Below are positions 18,762 through 27,309 of a stretch of DNA of 64,000 bases, piece by piece (positions within the stretch are counted from its first letter, which is position 1; each line of letters starts with the position of its first letter). The DNA is taken from assembly GCF_039697315.1 (NCBI RefSeq), contig NZ_CP155619.1, positions 5,642,001 to 5,706,000 on the forward strand. The letters are read 5' to 3'. This DNA is from Pseudomonas abietaniphila. GTDB lineage: Bacteria; Pseudomonadota; Gammaproteobacteria; Pseudomonadales; Pseudomonadaceae. The notes below the pieces were generated by a model that made no database searches, was not told where the DNA came from, and worked only from the letters and a program-made list of their open reading frames with translations. The position numbers were made by a program, and so were the translations under genes.

Positions 18762-19828
18762 AGGGAGACCCCATCAAAAGGAATGTGGAAAACGGCGCAA
18801 CGGTCAGGCTCGACCTCAACGCCCGGGCGTTTGAGCCAGCCCAGCCAGCCCAGTGCGACATTGCCCTGACGGCCCAGGCGGGCGAGGGGCATGGCCTCAC
18901 GCGCAAGGGTCGGCGCAATCTGAAAGTCCAGATGGGCACCGACGTAAAAGCGCACCAGCTCGACCAGCCTTTGGTAATCCTCGGTGCCGGGCTGGAAGCG
19001 CTGATAGTCGGCGAGCTGCAACGGGCCGATGTCAATGCGCACACAAGACTGGTAATCCCAGACACGGTTGCCCGCCACGGCGCTTTGTCCCAGGACAGCA
19101 TTCTTGCGCCCCAGTTGGGTCCACTGGCTCACATCGAGCTTCAGCCAGCGCCCCGCGAACTGGCTGACCTTGAACGGCAGCGAGAAATAAAAGCCGAGCA
19201 TGACTTGCAGGTTCAATGCGTTGCGCGGCTTCTGCGTGAACAGGCCGGAGAAATAGCTGAACAGTTCCCTACGCAGAGGCGAGGATTGCTTGCCGAATTT
19301 GCGTTTCTGCGCCTCGGGGCCGAAGCCCACCAGATTCAACAGGTAGCGGTCGAAGTTCGAACTGCCATTGCGCTCGTACTCGATGTAGAACTTGTACTTC
19401 TGCCACGCTTCGTAAAACAGCGTGGTCATGCGATGGGAGAACAGGTCGAGAAACGCGTGCGCGGCGTCATCGCGATACTGAATGTGGCGCTCCATCAACA
19501 GCTCGGTGTACGGACGCGGCAGCACGCCGGACGGACCGACCAGCCCCATGAACGTGACCTGCACTTCGGACAGCGGCAGTCCGGCCGCCGAGACGTTGCC
19601 CTCGCGCTCGAATTTCAGATCGCTGACTTCGCTCGCCGGAAAGTTGAGCGACAACTGCGAACGGAAGCGCAGCGGGTCCTCATGGGGCCGTGTCTGCAGG
19701 TCCATGCGCCCGTTTCTGCTGTAGTGCAGGCGGAGCAAACGCACCAATTGAAAGAATTCGAATCGGTGCGGCTCAGCCCTTGCCTGGTCAATCAGACCAG
19801 GGGTTGATCGCCGGTTCGCGGGGGCCAT
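18758..19828 (-). CDS. tssG: T6SS baseplate protein TssG
   Basis: A 356-residue TssG (ImpH/VasB) baseplate wedge protein. The N-terminal FEFFQLVRLLRLHY motif and the VTFMGLVGPSGVLPRPYTELL block are diagnostic. Its start overlaps the end of tssF by 37 bp; no better start was seen downstream before the conserved motif. It overlaps clpV by 4 bp. Confidence 0.94.
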   Translation of the reverse strand: MAPANRRSTPGLIDQARAEPHRFEFFQLVRLLRLHYSRNGRMDLQTRPHEDPLRFRSQLSLNFPASEVSDLKFEREGNVSAAGLPLSEVQVTFMGLVGPSGVLPRPYTELLMERHIQYRDDAAHAFLDLFSHRMTTLFYEAWQKYKFYIEYERNGSSNFDRYLLNLVGFGPEAQKRKFGKQSSPLRRELFSYFSGLFTQKPRNALNLQVMLGFYFSLPFKVSQFAGRWLKLDVSQWTQLGRKNAVLGQSAVAGNRVWDYQSCVRIDIGPLQLADYQRFQPGTEDYQRLVELVRFYVGAHLDFQIAPTLAREAMPLARLGRQGNVALGWLGWLKRPGVEVEPDRCAVFHIPFDGVSL

Positions 19829-21624
19829 TGGACCACTCTCTTTTCACGCTGCAAGGTGCGAAGGGTTAATTGGGTAAAACTGTTGATCGAGCAGTACTGT
19901 CCGAAGAAATGGTCCAGCACCATGCCGAACAGAAACACGCCGCTGCCGGTGTATTGGCTTTCATCGAGGGTGAGGGTGATGCCGACCCCGCGAACGAAGT
20001 TCGGGCGCGGGTGACCGATGCGCGCCACAACCGGCTCGCTGTTAACCGAAACGATGCCGTTGATCTGTTTGCGGATCGCCGAGGTGTTGCGGTAGTTGTA
20101 CAGCGACAGCAGCTCCAGAAGGACTTCGCGTCCGTTGGACACCAGCGACATATGGTTCAGCGACAAGTGCGAGATCAGGCGCCAGATCACCCCGTTGCCC
20201 AGCGGCACGCGCACCGACGGGGTGGGTTTACGCAGGCAGCGAATGTCGTTGATCACCGAGTTGGCAGGCATATTGAAGTCCCCGCGCTCGCCGCCGAAGG
20301 GCAGCATCAAGGGAACGTCCCGGTTGCTGCAGGTGAGGCGGATGCTCAATGTGTCATTGTTGGAATCGATCAGTTCCAGATCACGGTCGACCACACGGAT
20401 GAACACATTCGTGCCGTCGTTTTGCCGAGTTTGCACCGGGCGACGTCGAGCGATCCAGAAACTGTTACCGGACCCCTGATCGGCACGGGGTTCGAAAAAC
20501 GGCGGGCAGGTGTCGACCTGATCGATCCCGCCAAGCTTCTTGACTCGCCGCACACGGTCAATGGACACCACCTCGGCCGACTCATGCAGGCGCACGTCCG
20601 GAGTCACGGCGTATTCGTGCTGTGCGTGCGTCAATTTGATCGGCTCGGCCTGTTGCCGGAACAGATTGATGATCGGCGTGCAATTGAGCTTGAAGTTGTT
20701 ACGCCCGATGTTCTGCGTCAGGCGCGCCAGACGGTCGTTCAGGTCGTAGTCGGAAAAGTAGAAATTGATCTCGATCTTTTCCAGTGCCTTGCCCGCCAGG
20801 ATGCGGCCGAAACCGGACAGGTCGAAGAACATGAACTTGTCCGGGAAGGTGAAGTACTCATGCAACAGGCGATAACCCAGGAATGAACGCTCCGAATAAT
20901 CGACCAGCCCTTCATCCAGACCGTAACCCACGGCTTTCAGCGCGCCGACAGGCAACGTCACCTCACGGCTGCGGCCTTCATCCTCGAACGTGACGGTCGC
21001 TTTGGCCAGATTATTGAACAGCAACTCATACAGCTGCAGCATCAAGGTGCTTTCGCCATCGAGAAAAAAGCGAAGGCTGTCCAGTTCCATCTGCCCGAAC
21101 AGCGCATCGGCAGTCGTGCTCAAGCCGATGCGCAGACGCGCGACCAAATCGGCGCTGTGGCCGTTGAAAGCCGAGCGCTCCATTTCAACAAAGGATGCCT
21201 GTTGCACGGTGATCGGCCAGAGCTCCACCGGGTAGCACGTACGGAACTTGCACACCACGCCGTCGACCGGATTGGCGTGCATCTCGGTATGCCGTGCGAC
21301 ACGATAGGCTTCGGTGACTTTTTCGTTCTTGCCCATGCTGAATTCGACAATGGACATCGACGGGGTCGGGCGCAGGTAGTGCGGGTACAGCACCTCAAGG
21401 AAGGACTCGACGATCTCCGGAAACTCATCGTCGAGCTTCTTGTGAACGCGGGCCGCCAGGAACGAAAACGCCTCGATCAAACGCTCGGTATGCGGGTCCT
21501 CACAGTTATCGCCCTCAATGAGCAACCGTGACGCAATTTTTGGATACTGGCTCGCGAACTCCTGGCCCAAAAAGCGCAGGTGCGACAGTTCCTTTTCGTA
21601 ATAGGGGAGCAGGTCGTCGAGCAT
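19792..21624 (-). CDS. tssF: T6SS baseplate protein TssF
   Basis: A 610-residue TssF (ImpG/VasA), the main baseplate wedge protein with TssG. It opens with LLPYYEKELSHLRFLGQEFASQYPK-type sequence and the conserved DPHTERLIEAFSFLAARVH block. The ATG shares its A with the tssE stop codon (TGATG), a strong coupling sign. Full length for the family. Confidence 0.95.
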   Translation of the reverse strand: MLDDLLPYYEKELSHLRFLGQEFASQYPKIASRLLIEGDNCEDPHTERLIEAFSFLAARVHKKLDDEFPEIVESFLEVLYPHYLRPTPSMSIVEFSMGKNEKVTEAYRVARHTEMHANPVDGVVCKFRTCYPVELWPITVQQASFVEMERSAFNGHSADLVARLRIGLSTTADALFGQMELDSLRFFLDGESTLMLQLYELLFNNLAKATVTFEDEGRSREVTLPVGALKAVGYGLDEGLVDYSERSFLGYRLLHEYFTFPDKFMFFDLSGFGRILAGKALEKIEINFYFSDYDLNDRLARLTQNIGRNNFKLNCTPIINLFRQQAEPIKLTHAQHEYAVTPDVRLHESAEVVSIDRVRRVKKLGGIDQVDTCPPFFEPRADQGSGNSFWIARRRPVQTRQNDGTNVFIRVVDRDLELIDSNNDTLSIRLTCSNRDVPLMLPFGGERGDFNMPANSVINDIRCLRKPTPSVRVPLGNGVIWRLISHLSLNHMSLVSNGREVLLELLSLYNYRNTSAIRKQINGIVSVNSEPVVARIGHPRPNFVRGVGITLTLDESQYTGSGVFLFGMVLDHFFGQYCSINSFTQLTLRTLQREKRVVQWPPRTGDQPLV

Positions 21625-22106
21625 CAGTTGAGGTTCTGTACTTTGTATTCCTGGGTATTGACCTGCAGCACCGCGTCAAAGGAAACCTGACGCGAGATGT
21701 CTTGCAGGCGCAGTACGGCGTCCACGCGGAAGGTCAGCATGCGTTGGCCGGTTTGTTGTGCCAGTAGCTGTACTTTGACGCTTCGAAAGCGACGGTCGCC
21801 GACCGAGATCGCTTTCTCCAGTTGTCGCTGAATCAGCAGGCGGTCCTGCGGGTCGAGCACGCTCTTACTGGTGAAGTCAGGCATGCCGTAATCGAGGATC
21901 GTGCCGCTTAACCCGGTAAAACCGTCGAGCTCTTCAGCCACCAGAGACTGACGAGTGTTTACCAGGATCTCCAGGTCACGGACGATGCTGGCCTTGTAAT
22001 CGGCCAGCGAACACAAGCGTTGCGACGACGCTTCGATGGACTGGTGTGGACGGTCGTCCAGCAACCTGTCCAGCAGTGACGGCAACAACTTGTGTTGGCT
22101 ACTCAT
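21624..22106 (-). CDS. tssE: T6SS baseplate protein TssE (gp25-like)
   Basis: A 160-residue TssE related to phage T4 gp25, which nucleates sheath assembly on the baseplate. The SLLDRLLDD start, YKASIVRDLEILVNTR block and the LDYGMPDF motif are present. ATG 22106 is chosen because a GGGAGG ribosome site lies just upstream; an in-frame upstream extension to 22163 runs into the end of tssC and lacks family similarity. Confidence 0.93.
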   Translation of the reverse strand: MSSQHKLLPSLLDRLLDDRPHQSIEASSQRLCSLADYKASIVRDLEILVNTRQSLVAEELDGFTGLSGTILDYGMPDFTSKSVLDPQDRLLIQRQLEKAISVGDRRFRSVKVQLLAQQTGQRMLTFRVDAVLRLQDISRQVSFDAVLQVNTQEYKVQNLN

Positions 22107-22131
22107 GATGCCTCCCTGGCAACGACATCGA

Positions 22132-23634
22132 TCAGCCGCGTGTGGACTGTGGCAACTCTGCAACCAGTCGCAGGGACGCGGTCAGCTCGTCCAGTTGATA
22201 GTGCGGGCGCAGGTAGGTGACGGCCTTGTAGACGCCAGGTTTGCCAGGCACTTCGAAGACCTCGGCGCGCGCTTCGCGCAGCGGGAATTTCGCCTTCGCT
22301 TCCTGGCTCGCGGTGTCGTCGAGCAGCACGTAGCTGGACAACCACTTGTTCAGGAACAGTTCGACGTCCTTGCGCGACGCGAAGCTGCCGACCTTGTCAC
22401 GCATGATCGCTTTCATGTAGTGAGCGATACGCGAGGTGGCGAAGATGTACTGCAGCTGTGCCGAGAGCCGCGCGTTGGCGTTGGCGATATCGGTGTTGTA
22501 CTGCTTCTGTTTCTGCGTCGACTGCGTGCCGAAGAAAGCGGCGTAATCGGTGCCTTTGCAGTGCACCAGCGGGATGAACCCAAGGTCCGACAGCTCTTTT
22601 TCACGGCGGTCGGTGATCGCGATCTCGGTCGGGCACTTGAGTGCGATTTCGCCGTCGTCGGTTTTGAACGTATGCGTCGGTAAGCCTTCGACCAGACCGC
22701 CGCCTTCCACACCCCGAATCGCCACGCACCAGCCATAACGCGAGAACGCATCGGTGACGCGCGTGCCCAGTGCATAGGCGGCGTTCATCCACAGGTACTT
22801 GTTATGGTCGCGGCCATCGACGCTTTCGACGAAATTGAATTCCTCGACCGGCGTGGTATCCGGGCCATACGGCAGACGGCCCAGAACGTGGGGCAAGGTC
22901 AGGCCGACGTAGCGCGAGTCCTCGGAATTACGGAAGGACTTCCACTTGGCGTATTCGACGGTATCGAAGATCTTCGCCAGGTCACGCGGGCCGGACATGT
23001 CGGTGAACGAGTCCCAGCCGAACAGCTCAGGCGACGCCGCAGAAATGAACGGCGCATGGGCCGCAGCGGCCACATGGGAAATCTCTTCGAGCAGGTACAT
23101 GTCTTCAGGGTTGCGATTGAACTCGTAATCGCCCAGCAGCATGCCGAAAGGTGCGCCACCAAAGGTGCCGTACTCTTCCTCGTAGATCTTTTTGAACAGC
23201 GCGCTCTGGTCAAACTCGGATGAGGCCTTGAGATCGCGAACCAGGTCTTTTTTCGAGGCATTGAGCAGATGAATCTTCAGCGTGGTGCTGGTTTCGGTCT
23301 GATCGACTTGATACTTCAGGCCTCGCCACGACGCTTCCAGCTGCTGGAACTCGCGAGCGTGCATGATCTCGTTCATCTGCTCGGAGAGCATCGAATCGAT
23401 TTCGGCGATCCGCGCGTCCAGTACGGCGATCAGGTCTTTGCTGGGCGTCATCTCGCCTTCCAGCACCTGGCCGACCAGCTCGCCGATCAGGTCACGGGTG
23501 CGGGTGCGTTCGGTCTCGGAACGCGCGACACGGCTTTCGGAAATGATGCTGTCGAGCAGTGACGACTGTGGCGCGAAGTTTTCCACTTCAACCAGATCGG
23601 CGTCCTGCTGAGCCACGGTTTGTTTATCGTTCAT
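22132..23634 (-). CDS. tssC: T6SS contractile sheath large subunit TssC
   Basis: A 500-residue TssC (VipB family) that with TssB forms the contractile sheath. The conserved SQLMNEIMHAREFQQLEASWRGL-type block (here starting at SEQMNEIMHA), the GGAPFGMLLGDYEF motif and the C-terminal PGKPGVYKAVTYLRPHYQLDELTASLRLVAELP sequence are complete. An AGGAG ribosome site precedes the ATG. It lies 14 bp after tssB. Confidence 0.96.
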   Translation of the reverse strand: MNDKQTVAQQDADLVEVENFAPQSSLLDSIISESRVARSETERTRTRDLIGELVGQVLEGEMTPSKDLIAVLDARIAEIDSMLSEQMNEIMHAREFQQLEASWRGLKYQVDQTETSTTLKIHLLNASKKDLVRDLKASSEFDQSALFKKIYEEEYGTFGGAPFGMLLGDYEFNRNPEDMYLLEEISHVAAAAHAPFISAASPELFGWDSFTDMSGPRDLAKIFDTVEYAKWKSFRNSEDSRYVGLTLPHVLGRLPYGPDTTPVEEFNFVESVDGRDHNKYLWMNAAYALGTRVTDAFSRYGWCVAIRGVEGGGLVEGLPTHTFKTDDGEIALKCPTEIAITDRREKELSDLGFIPLVHCKGTDYAAFFGTQSTQKQKQYNTDIANANARLSAQLQYIFATSRIAHYMKAIMRDKVGSFASRKDVELFLNKWLSSYVLLDDTASQEAKAKFPLREARAEVFEVPGKPGVYKAVTYLRPHYQLDELTASLRLVAELPQSTRG

Positions 23635-23648
23635 CGTCGTGCTCCTGC

Positions 23649-24182
23649 TTACTCTTTGGCATCGGTGGCTGGAACGGCGGCTTCACGACCGAATTCCTTG
23701 CCCAGCGTTTTCAGCTTTTCAGTGTTCTGCAACACATCCATCAGCAGCTCTTCGAGCTTGTCGTTGCCGCCCATTTTGTTGCGCAGGTCAGCCAGCTTGT
23801 TGCGGACTTCCAGCAGCTTGCGCAGCGGCTCGACCTGCTTGACGACGTTTTGCGGCTCGAAGTCTTCCAGGGTGTTGAAGTTGAGCTCGACACCCAGTTG
23901 CGTACCGTTTTTCGCCAGCGTGTTATCCACCCGATACGCCAGACGTGGCTTGATGCCTTTGAGCACGCCGTTGAAGTTGTCGCGGTCGATAAAGATGAAC
24001 TTGCGGTCCTTGAGCTTCGGCAAAGGCTCCAGCGGATTACCAGAGAAATCGCCCAGCACGCCGACGACAAAGGGCAGCTCTTTCTTTTCCTGAGCGTCGC
24101 CGATGTCCACGTCATAAGTAATGTGGACCCGAGGGGCGCGAACGCGGTCGAGTTTGTGCTGGGTACTTTCCTTCTTCGCCAT
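23649..24182 (-). CDS. tssB: T6SS contractile sheath small subunit TssB
   Basis: A 177-residue TssB (VipA family). It begins MAKKESTQHKLDRVRAPRV and has the ELPFVVGVLGDFSG and LKDRKFIFIDRDNF blocks of the family. ATG 24182, with an AGGAG site 6-7 bp upstream, is preferred to an in-frame ATG at 24218. It pairs with TssC, and the two genes are adjacent as in nearly all T6SS loci. Confidence 0.95.
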   Translation of the reverse strand: MAKKESTQHKLDRVRAPRVHITYDVDIGDAQEKKELPFVVGVLGDFSGNPLEPLPKLKDRKFIFIDRDNFNGVLKGIKPRLAYRVDNTLAKNGTQLGVELNFNTLEDFEPQNVVKQVEPLRKLLEVRNKLADLRNKMGGNDKLEELLMDVLQNTEKLKTLGKEFGREAAVPATDAKE

Positions 24183-24250
24183 CGTGATCTCCTGTGCGAG
24201 TAACTCGCTGCAAGTCATTTGCGTGCCGGCCCGACGTTGAGCCGGCCGCG

Positions 24251-25000
24251 TTACAGTCCTTCGATCGTCATCAGCAGGCGCTGACGGATCTCATCGTTCA
24301 TTTCCATGATGCTGTCGCGCCCCACCAGCTCTTCAAAGCTGGCGTTGCCTGCAATCTGAGTACTGCTGCGGATCACCGAATCGTCCGGCAGCGTCGAACG
24401 CACCGGCGAGCTGATCACGCAGAAGGGCAGGTCGCCGAAGTCCTTCAAACGCTCGAAACTGACCGGGAACCGCAGACCTTCAAACAAACGGCCGAGCCCC
24501 GGCGATTTGCTGACGCAATAGAACAGCACCAGGTAATGCACGACGAAGCGATACAACTCGGCACTGCTGCGGTTCGGGTCTTTGATGACCTTGCGAAACT
24601 GCGCCAGATCGAAAGAGTTGAAACCCACTACCCAGCGCGTCGGGCTGGTGATGCGGATGGACTGGCCGCTGGGCTCCAGCACCTTGTCGTATTCAAGGGG
24701 GAACAGCTCAGGCGTAGTGCTGATCAGGTTAAGCGGCACTTCAAGTTCACTGACCAACTGGAACGGAGAGGCCGCGCCAATTCTGTCGTACAACGCTTTG
24801 AGCTCTTTGAAGTGATGCTGGGTTTCCCGGCCACTGCTTCGTTGTGCGCCTTGCAAGTATTCGCCAAACAGGTTCTGCGGACGGATCAGCAAGGACAGCG
24901 TCGCGAGATAGTCCGAAGCTTGCGCCTTGAGCACGTCGGAAATCGCTCGCGTCTGGCTTCGCAGCTTGATCAATGCTTCTACATCAAACGTCTGAGTCAT
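24251..25000 (-). CDS. T6SS-associated protein of unknown function, first operon gene (TagX-like)
   Basis: A 249-residue protein beginning MTQTFDVEALIKLRSQTRAI, with an all-cytoplasmic character: no signal peptide and no membrane helix. ATG 25000 follows AAGGA at about 10 bp; an upstream in-frame extension is unlikely. It is the first gene of the T6SS operon, 68 bp before tssB. A gene in this place is called tagX in pseudomonad clusters as I recall; no biochemical function is claimed. It does not resemble a peptidase or NTPase in visible motifs. Confidence 0.65.
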   Translation of the reverse strand: MTQTFDVEALIKLRSQTRAISDVLKAQASDYLATLSLLIRPQNLFGEYLQGAQRSSGRETQHHFKELKALYDRIGAASPFQLVSELEVPLNLISTTPELFPLEYDKVLEPSGQSIRITSPTRWVVGFNSFDLAQFRKVIKDPNRSSAELYRFVVHYLVLFYCVSKSPGLGRLFEGLRFPVSFERLKDFGDLPFCVISSPVRSTLPDDSVIRSSTQIAGNASFEELVGRDSIMEMNDEIRQRLLMTIEGL

Positions 25001-25210
25001 CAATACATCGTCCTTGAACCCTTCGCTAAAGCCGCCCGGACAACCACAGGGCAATGAGAAGGGCTACGTATTTCTCAACCGGCACACCTGTTCGAGAAGT
25101 TCGATTTTGGACAGACAGCATCGCGAAATCGACCCGCGCAAAAAGATGGAAGTGGGGTGCTAGCACATCAATATTGTCTAGCCAGTAGCGTCAGCTCAGG
25201 CACCATTTCG

Positions 25211-25228
25211 TGTAGGAAAGTTCCTACG
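25211..25228. promoter_or_regulatory. Palindrome TGTAGG-N6-CCTAC(G) upstream of the T6SS operon
   Basis: GTAGGAA and TTCCTAC form a perfect 7-bp inverted repeat around AG, 211 bp upstream of the first T6SS gene. The form resembles operators of NarL/FixJ-type response regulators (the GacA upstream site TGTAAG-N6-CTTACA, or the RcsB box). A near-identical element occurs at 47646-47663 before pstS. Binding is inferred only. Confidence 0.45.
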
Positions 25229-25384
25229 GGCGGCAAGTTTTTCTCGTTTTTGATACACATCGCAATGATGTCTGAGTGCTATTAGTTACGATTCTGATAC
25301 ACCTGCTTGCCGCTGAAAGCCTTATATATCAACGGCTACAGCGATTTTTTGGATCCCATCATGGCGCTCAAATAAAAGATGAAA

Positions 25385-25404
25385 AAGGTGAACCGGTTCA
25401 CCTT
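25385..25404. promoter_or_regulatory. Perfect 20-bp palindrome, LacI-operator-like
   Basis: AAGGTGAACCGGTTCACCTT is a perfect 20-bp palindrome with a central CG, as in many LacI-family operators (for example the PtxS-type TGAAACCGGTTTCA). It lies in the space between the T6SS operon and the divergent gene at 25705. Its size and perfection make chance unlikely, but the protein that binds it is unknown. Confidence 0.5.
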
Positions 25405-25704
25405 GAACCCTGACGTCTCGACGGAATATTTGAAGCCGAAGCGAATGTTCGCTGAGCTCAGTGATGGCAACCTTGGCCGATGGCGGAGGCGGAGGCGAGG
25501 GACCAGGCCGAGATAGGCTTCGATTCGAAAACAGGCCTCGTTGCGAGGGCAAGGGTTACGCCAGAACCGGTATCACGGTATAACGCCGCCATCGTGCTGG
25601 CCGGTTTTGCGTGCTGAAGGAGAGCGTGCCACGGAGCTTGTTAAACCCTTGGCATTTTTCGAGATGACCGGGTAGCAGCGAACACGTCATAGGGAGTCTT
25701 ATCA

Positions 25705-26250
25705 ATGCAATGGTTGCGCCGTGTCAGAGCCTGTTTGAGTCGTAACGAACCTGGAAAGGCGTCAGAGTCGGCGGTGCGCCCGTCGCAGAGGCCAGAGGAT
25801 CTAACGTCGAGCCGGGTGCAGCAGAACTTGAGCGGATTGCCGGTCAACATCGCGCCCGAGCCGCTCTCAATGCCTTTGCCCGGCTGTCCGCCGCTGATGG
25901 AACAGGACACCGAGCTGCGCAATCGGTATCTGGCCTACGTGACGCACGCTCAAGAGGTCGGTCCTCAACGGATGACAGAAGCCGACCGTGAAAGAGGGCG
26001 TCTGTTGGCGCGACAATGTCACAGCCGGGCGATCGACCTGTCTTGCGCGAAGGCGACTGAACAGTGGATCGGGATCTACGGGTACATGCAGTGTGCGGCC
26101 ATCGCAGCGTTGTTCGCGGAAGGGCCGACATCGGTGACTTTCATCGAATATCGCAAGGACGTGGATCACTACAGGGATTGGCCGCAGGTCAGCGGGCAGG
26201 TTCAGGCCTTCGATCTGTACGTGGATTCGTTTACCGTCAGACGTCAATAA
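25705..26250 (+). CDS. Hypothetical protein divergent from the T6SS operon
   Basis: A 181-residue protein of unknown function. ATG 25705 follows AGGGAG at a good distance. The N-terminus is basic (MQWLRRVRACLSR) with no clear signal peptide. The C-terminal two-thirds contain a helical, charged segment (MTEADRERGRLLARQCHSRAIDLSCAKATEQWI) and a hydrophobic patch (GYMQCAAIAALFAEG). It is the only plus-strand gene between the T6SS operon and VgrG. An effector, chaperone or unrelated role are all open; no family was recognised. Confidence 0.6.
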   Translation: MQWLRRVRACLSRNEPGKASESAVRPSQRPEDLTSSRVQQNLSGLPVNIAPEPLSMPLPGCPPLMEQDTELRNRYLAYVTHAQEVGPQRMTEADRERGRLLARQCHSRAIDLSCAKATEQWIGIYGYMQCAAIAALFAEGPTSVTFIEYRKDVDHYRDWPQVSGQVQAFDLYVDSFTVRRQ

Positions 26251-26302
26251 GACAATGTTTTGCGCCAGAGAACGGTCATGTGCTGCCGGTAATTCGCAGA
26301 CC

Positions 26303-26416
26303 TCAAGTACTGCGTGCATCCTTGCAATCGTCGTAGACCCACGCGTGTTCGTCGGCACCACGTAGCAATTCCGCGATGCGCGCCATGTTCACGGTCGTTT
26401 CGCTGATGTTCTTCAT
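26303..26416 (-). CDS. Small ORF (37 aa) coupled to the HD hydrolase gene
   Basis: A 37-residue frame starting MKNISETTVNMARIAELLRGADEHAW, whose ATG overlaps the stop of the upstream HD gene (ATGA). The amphipathic start followed by an abrupt end suggests a truncated larger protein, because the reading frame stops soon after a helical, protein-like segment. It could be a remnant immunity gene or a genuine small protein. Confidence 0.4.
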   Translation of the reverse strand: MKNISETTVNMARIAELLRGADEHAWVYDDCKDARST

Positions 26417-26949
26417 ATCAGCGTTTCGTATCGCGCCATCGACTCGGACAAACGCCTCGCGAGGAACGCGTTTGCGTGCCCCAGCGTGCGCAAGATCTGC
26501 CCCGACTCAACCAGATAATTCGCTCTCTTGGCGTGCGCCCACGTCGCGGGTACTGATTGAAGATTGGTGATCCGGTCACACAGCTTGATGGCCGCCGCTT
26601 CTTTCGAATGCGCAGCGATGGCCCGGAAATACCGGTCTTCGGAAAACGGCACGATCAGGTTTTTGCTCAAGCTCGCAACGACCGAGGCGACCTGTTCGCC
26701 AAAGCGTTCGGCTATCGCTGCCTGCGTGATGGACGTGTCCTCGATCACGTCATGCATCAACGCGGCGGGCAACGCAATTTCCAATGCACCGACTGACTCT
26801 TCGCGATCGGCAAAAATCAACTCGTTCGCCACCATTGCCACGTGCGTGGAGTAGGGCAGTTGGGTTCCGGTCATCGTCTGCCCGAGATGAGCCTGAGAAG
26901 CGAAAAGCCAGGCGTTGTTGTAGAGGTGTTGCAGGTCCGTGGTTTGCAT
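26413..26949 (-). CDS. HD-domain small alarmone hydrolase ((p)ppGpp/(p)ppApp hydrolase, MESH1/SpoT-like)
   Basis: A 178-residue cytoplasmic hydrolase consisting of the SpoT-type HD domain only. Metal and catalytic residues are visible: H36 in YSTHVAMVA, H66-D67 and E70-D71 in the SpoT signature LMHDVIEDT, and D125 in KLCDRITNLQS. No synthetase, TGS or ACT domain is present, so this is a stand-alone small alarmone hydrolase removing the 3'-pyrophosphate from (p)ppGpp or related alarmones. It lies in an array of immunity-like genes beside a T6SS. An alternative to housekeeping use is therefore immunity against an alarmone-synthetase toxin (Tas1-type), which is inference. A 37-codon frame overlaps its stop. 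Confidence 0.85.
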   Translation of the reverse strand: MQTTDLQHLYNNAWLFASQAHLGQTMTGTQLPYSTHVAMVANELIFADREESVGALEIALPAALMHDVIEDTSITQAAIAERFGEQVASVVASLSKNLIVPFSEDRYFRAIAAHSKEAAAIKLCDRITNLQSVPATWAHAKRANYLVESGQILRTLGHANAFLARRLSESMARYETLI

Positions 26950-27000
26950 TGAAGCTCCTGGGGGAATCGTTGGTGTTGATGCTGGCCCCGGCGCTCGCCA

Positions 27001-27309
27001 TCAGGGCCGCGAACGCATTGATTCACGAAACGCTCTTAATGCAGGCGTCTCACCACCTGTTAATTCGATCGCAAACGTTGCATACGCCTCTTCAAGTTCG
27101 CCGTATTGCTGGAGGTTTTTTTCAGTGAAGAGATATCGACCAGGCACCTCTCGAGTTTCAAGTGGCTGGGAGATCTGCTCTGCCTTGGCCAGCGTTAACA
27201 GTGGCTTGAGAGCTGACCAAAGCCTGATGGCTTCCGGGTCCAGCGGGGCGTGCAACTGGAGTTGCGCTTCCAGTGCGATGGCTTTGGCTTTGAGTAGCGT
27301 GAGGTTCAT
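27001..27309 (-). CDS. Immunity-like protein, 102-aa family copy 1
   Basis: A 102-residue, mostly helical, cytoplasmic protein with no signal peptide. It is clearly paralogous to the protein at 29871-30179: both share LKPLL, the PGRY.F core, a tyrosine-rich helix, and the closing block ATF.IELTGGETPAL. The family was not recognised by name. Small size, duplication with divergence, and position next to toxin remnants support an immunity role. Toxin-tail-like coding sequence runs into its start (27310-27441). Confidence 0.6.
   Translation of the reverse strand: MNLTLLKAKAIALEAQLQLHAPLDPEAIRLWSALKPLLTLAKAEQISQPLETREVPGRYLFTEKNLQQYGELEEAYATFAIELTGGETPALRAFRESMRSRP

Larger units (their letters stand above)
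25001..25704. promoter_or_regulatory. T6SS operon upstream control region (no gene seen)
   Basis: About 700 bp between the first T6SS gene (minus) and a divergent small gene at 25705 (plus). No convincing gene was found. The T6SS promoter must lie here; no clear sigma-54 GG-N10-GC site was found on the minus strand. Two strong palindromes (25212-25227 and 25385-25404) are listed separately. A possible short reading frame at 25322-25552 (minus) has Pro/Ser-rich low complexity and no recognised similarity, so it was left out. Confidence 0.55.

Noticed and set aside
25001..25320. Sigma-54 promoter for the T6SS operon
   Set aside because: A TGGTGCC stretch was seen on the minus strand near 25205, but no GC pair lies at the required spacing.
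25322..25552. 76-codon minus-strand frame before the T6SS operon
   Set aside because: Proline/serine-rich start, no ribosome site or recognisable similarity; the palindrome at 25385-25404 lies within it.
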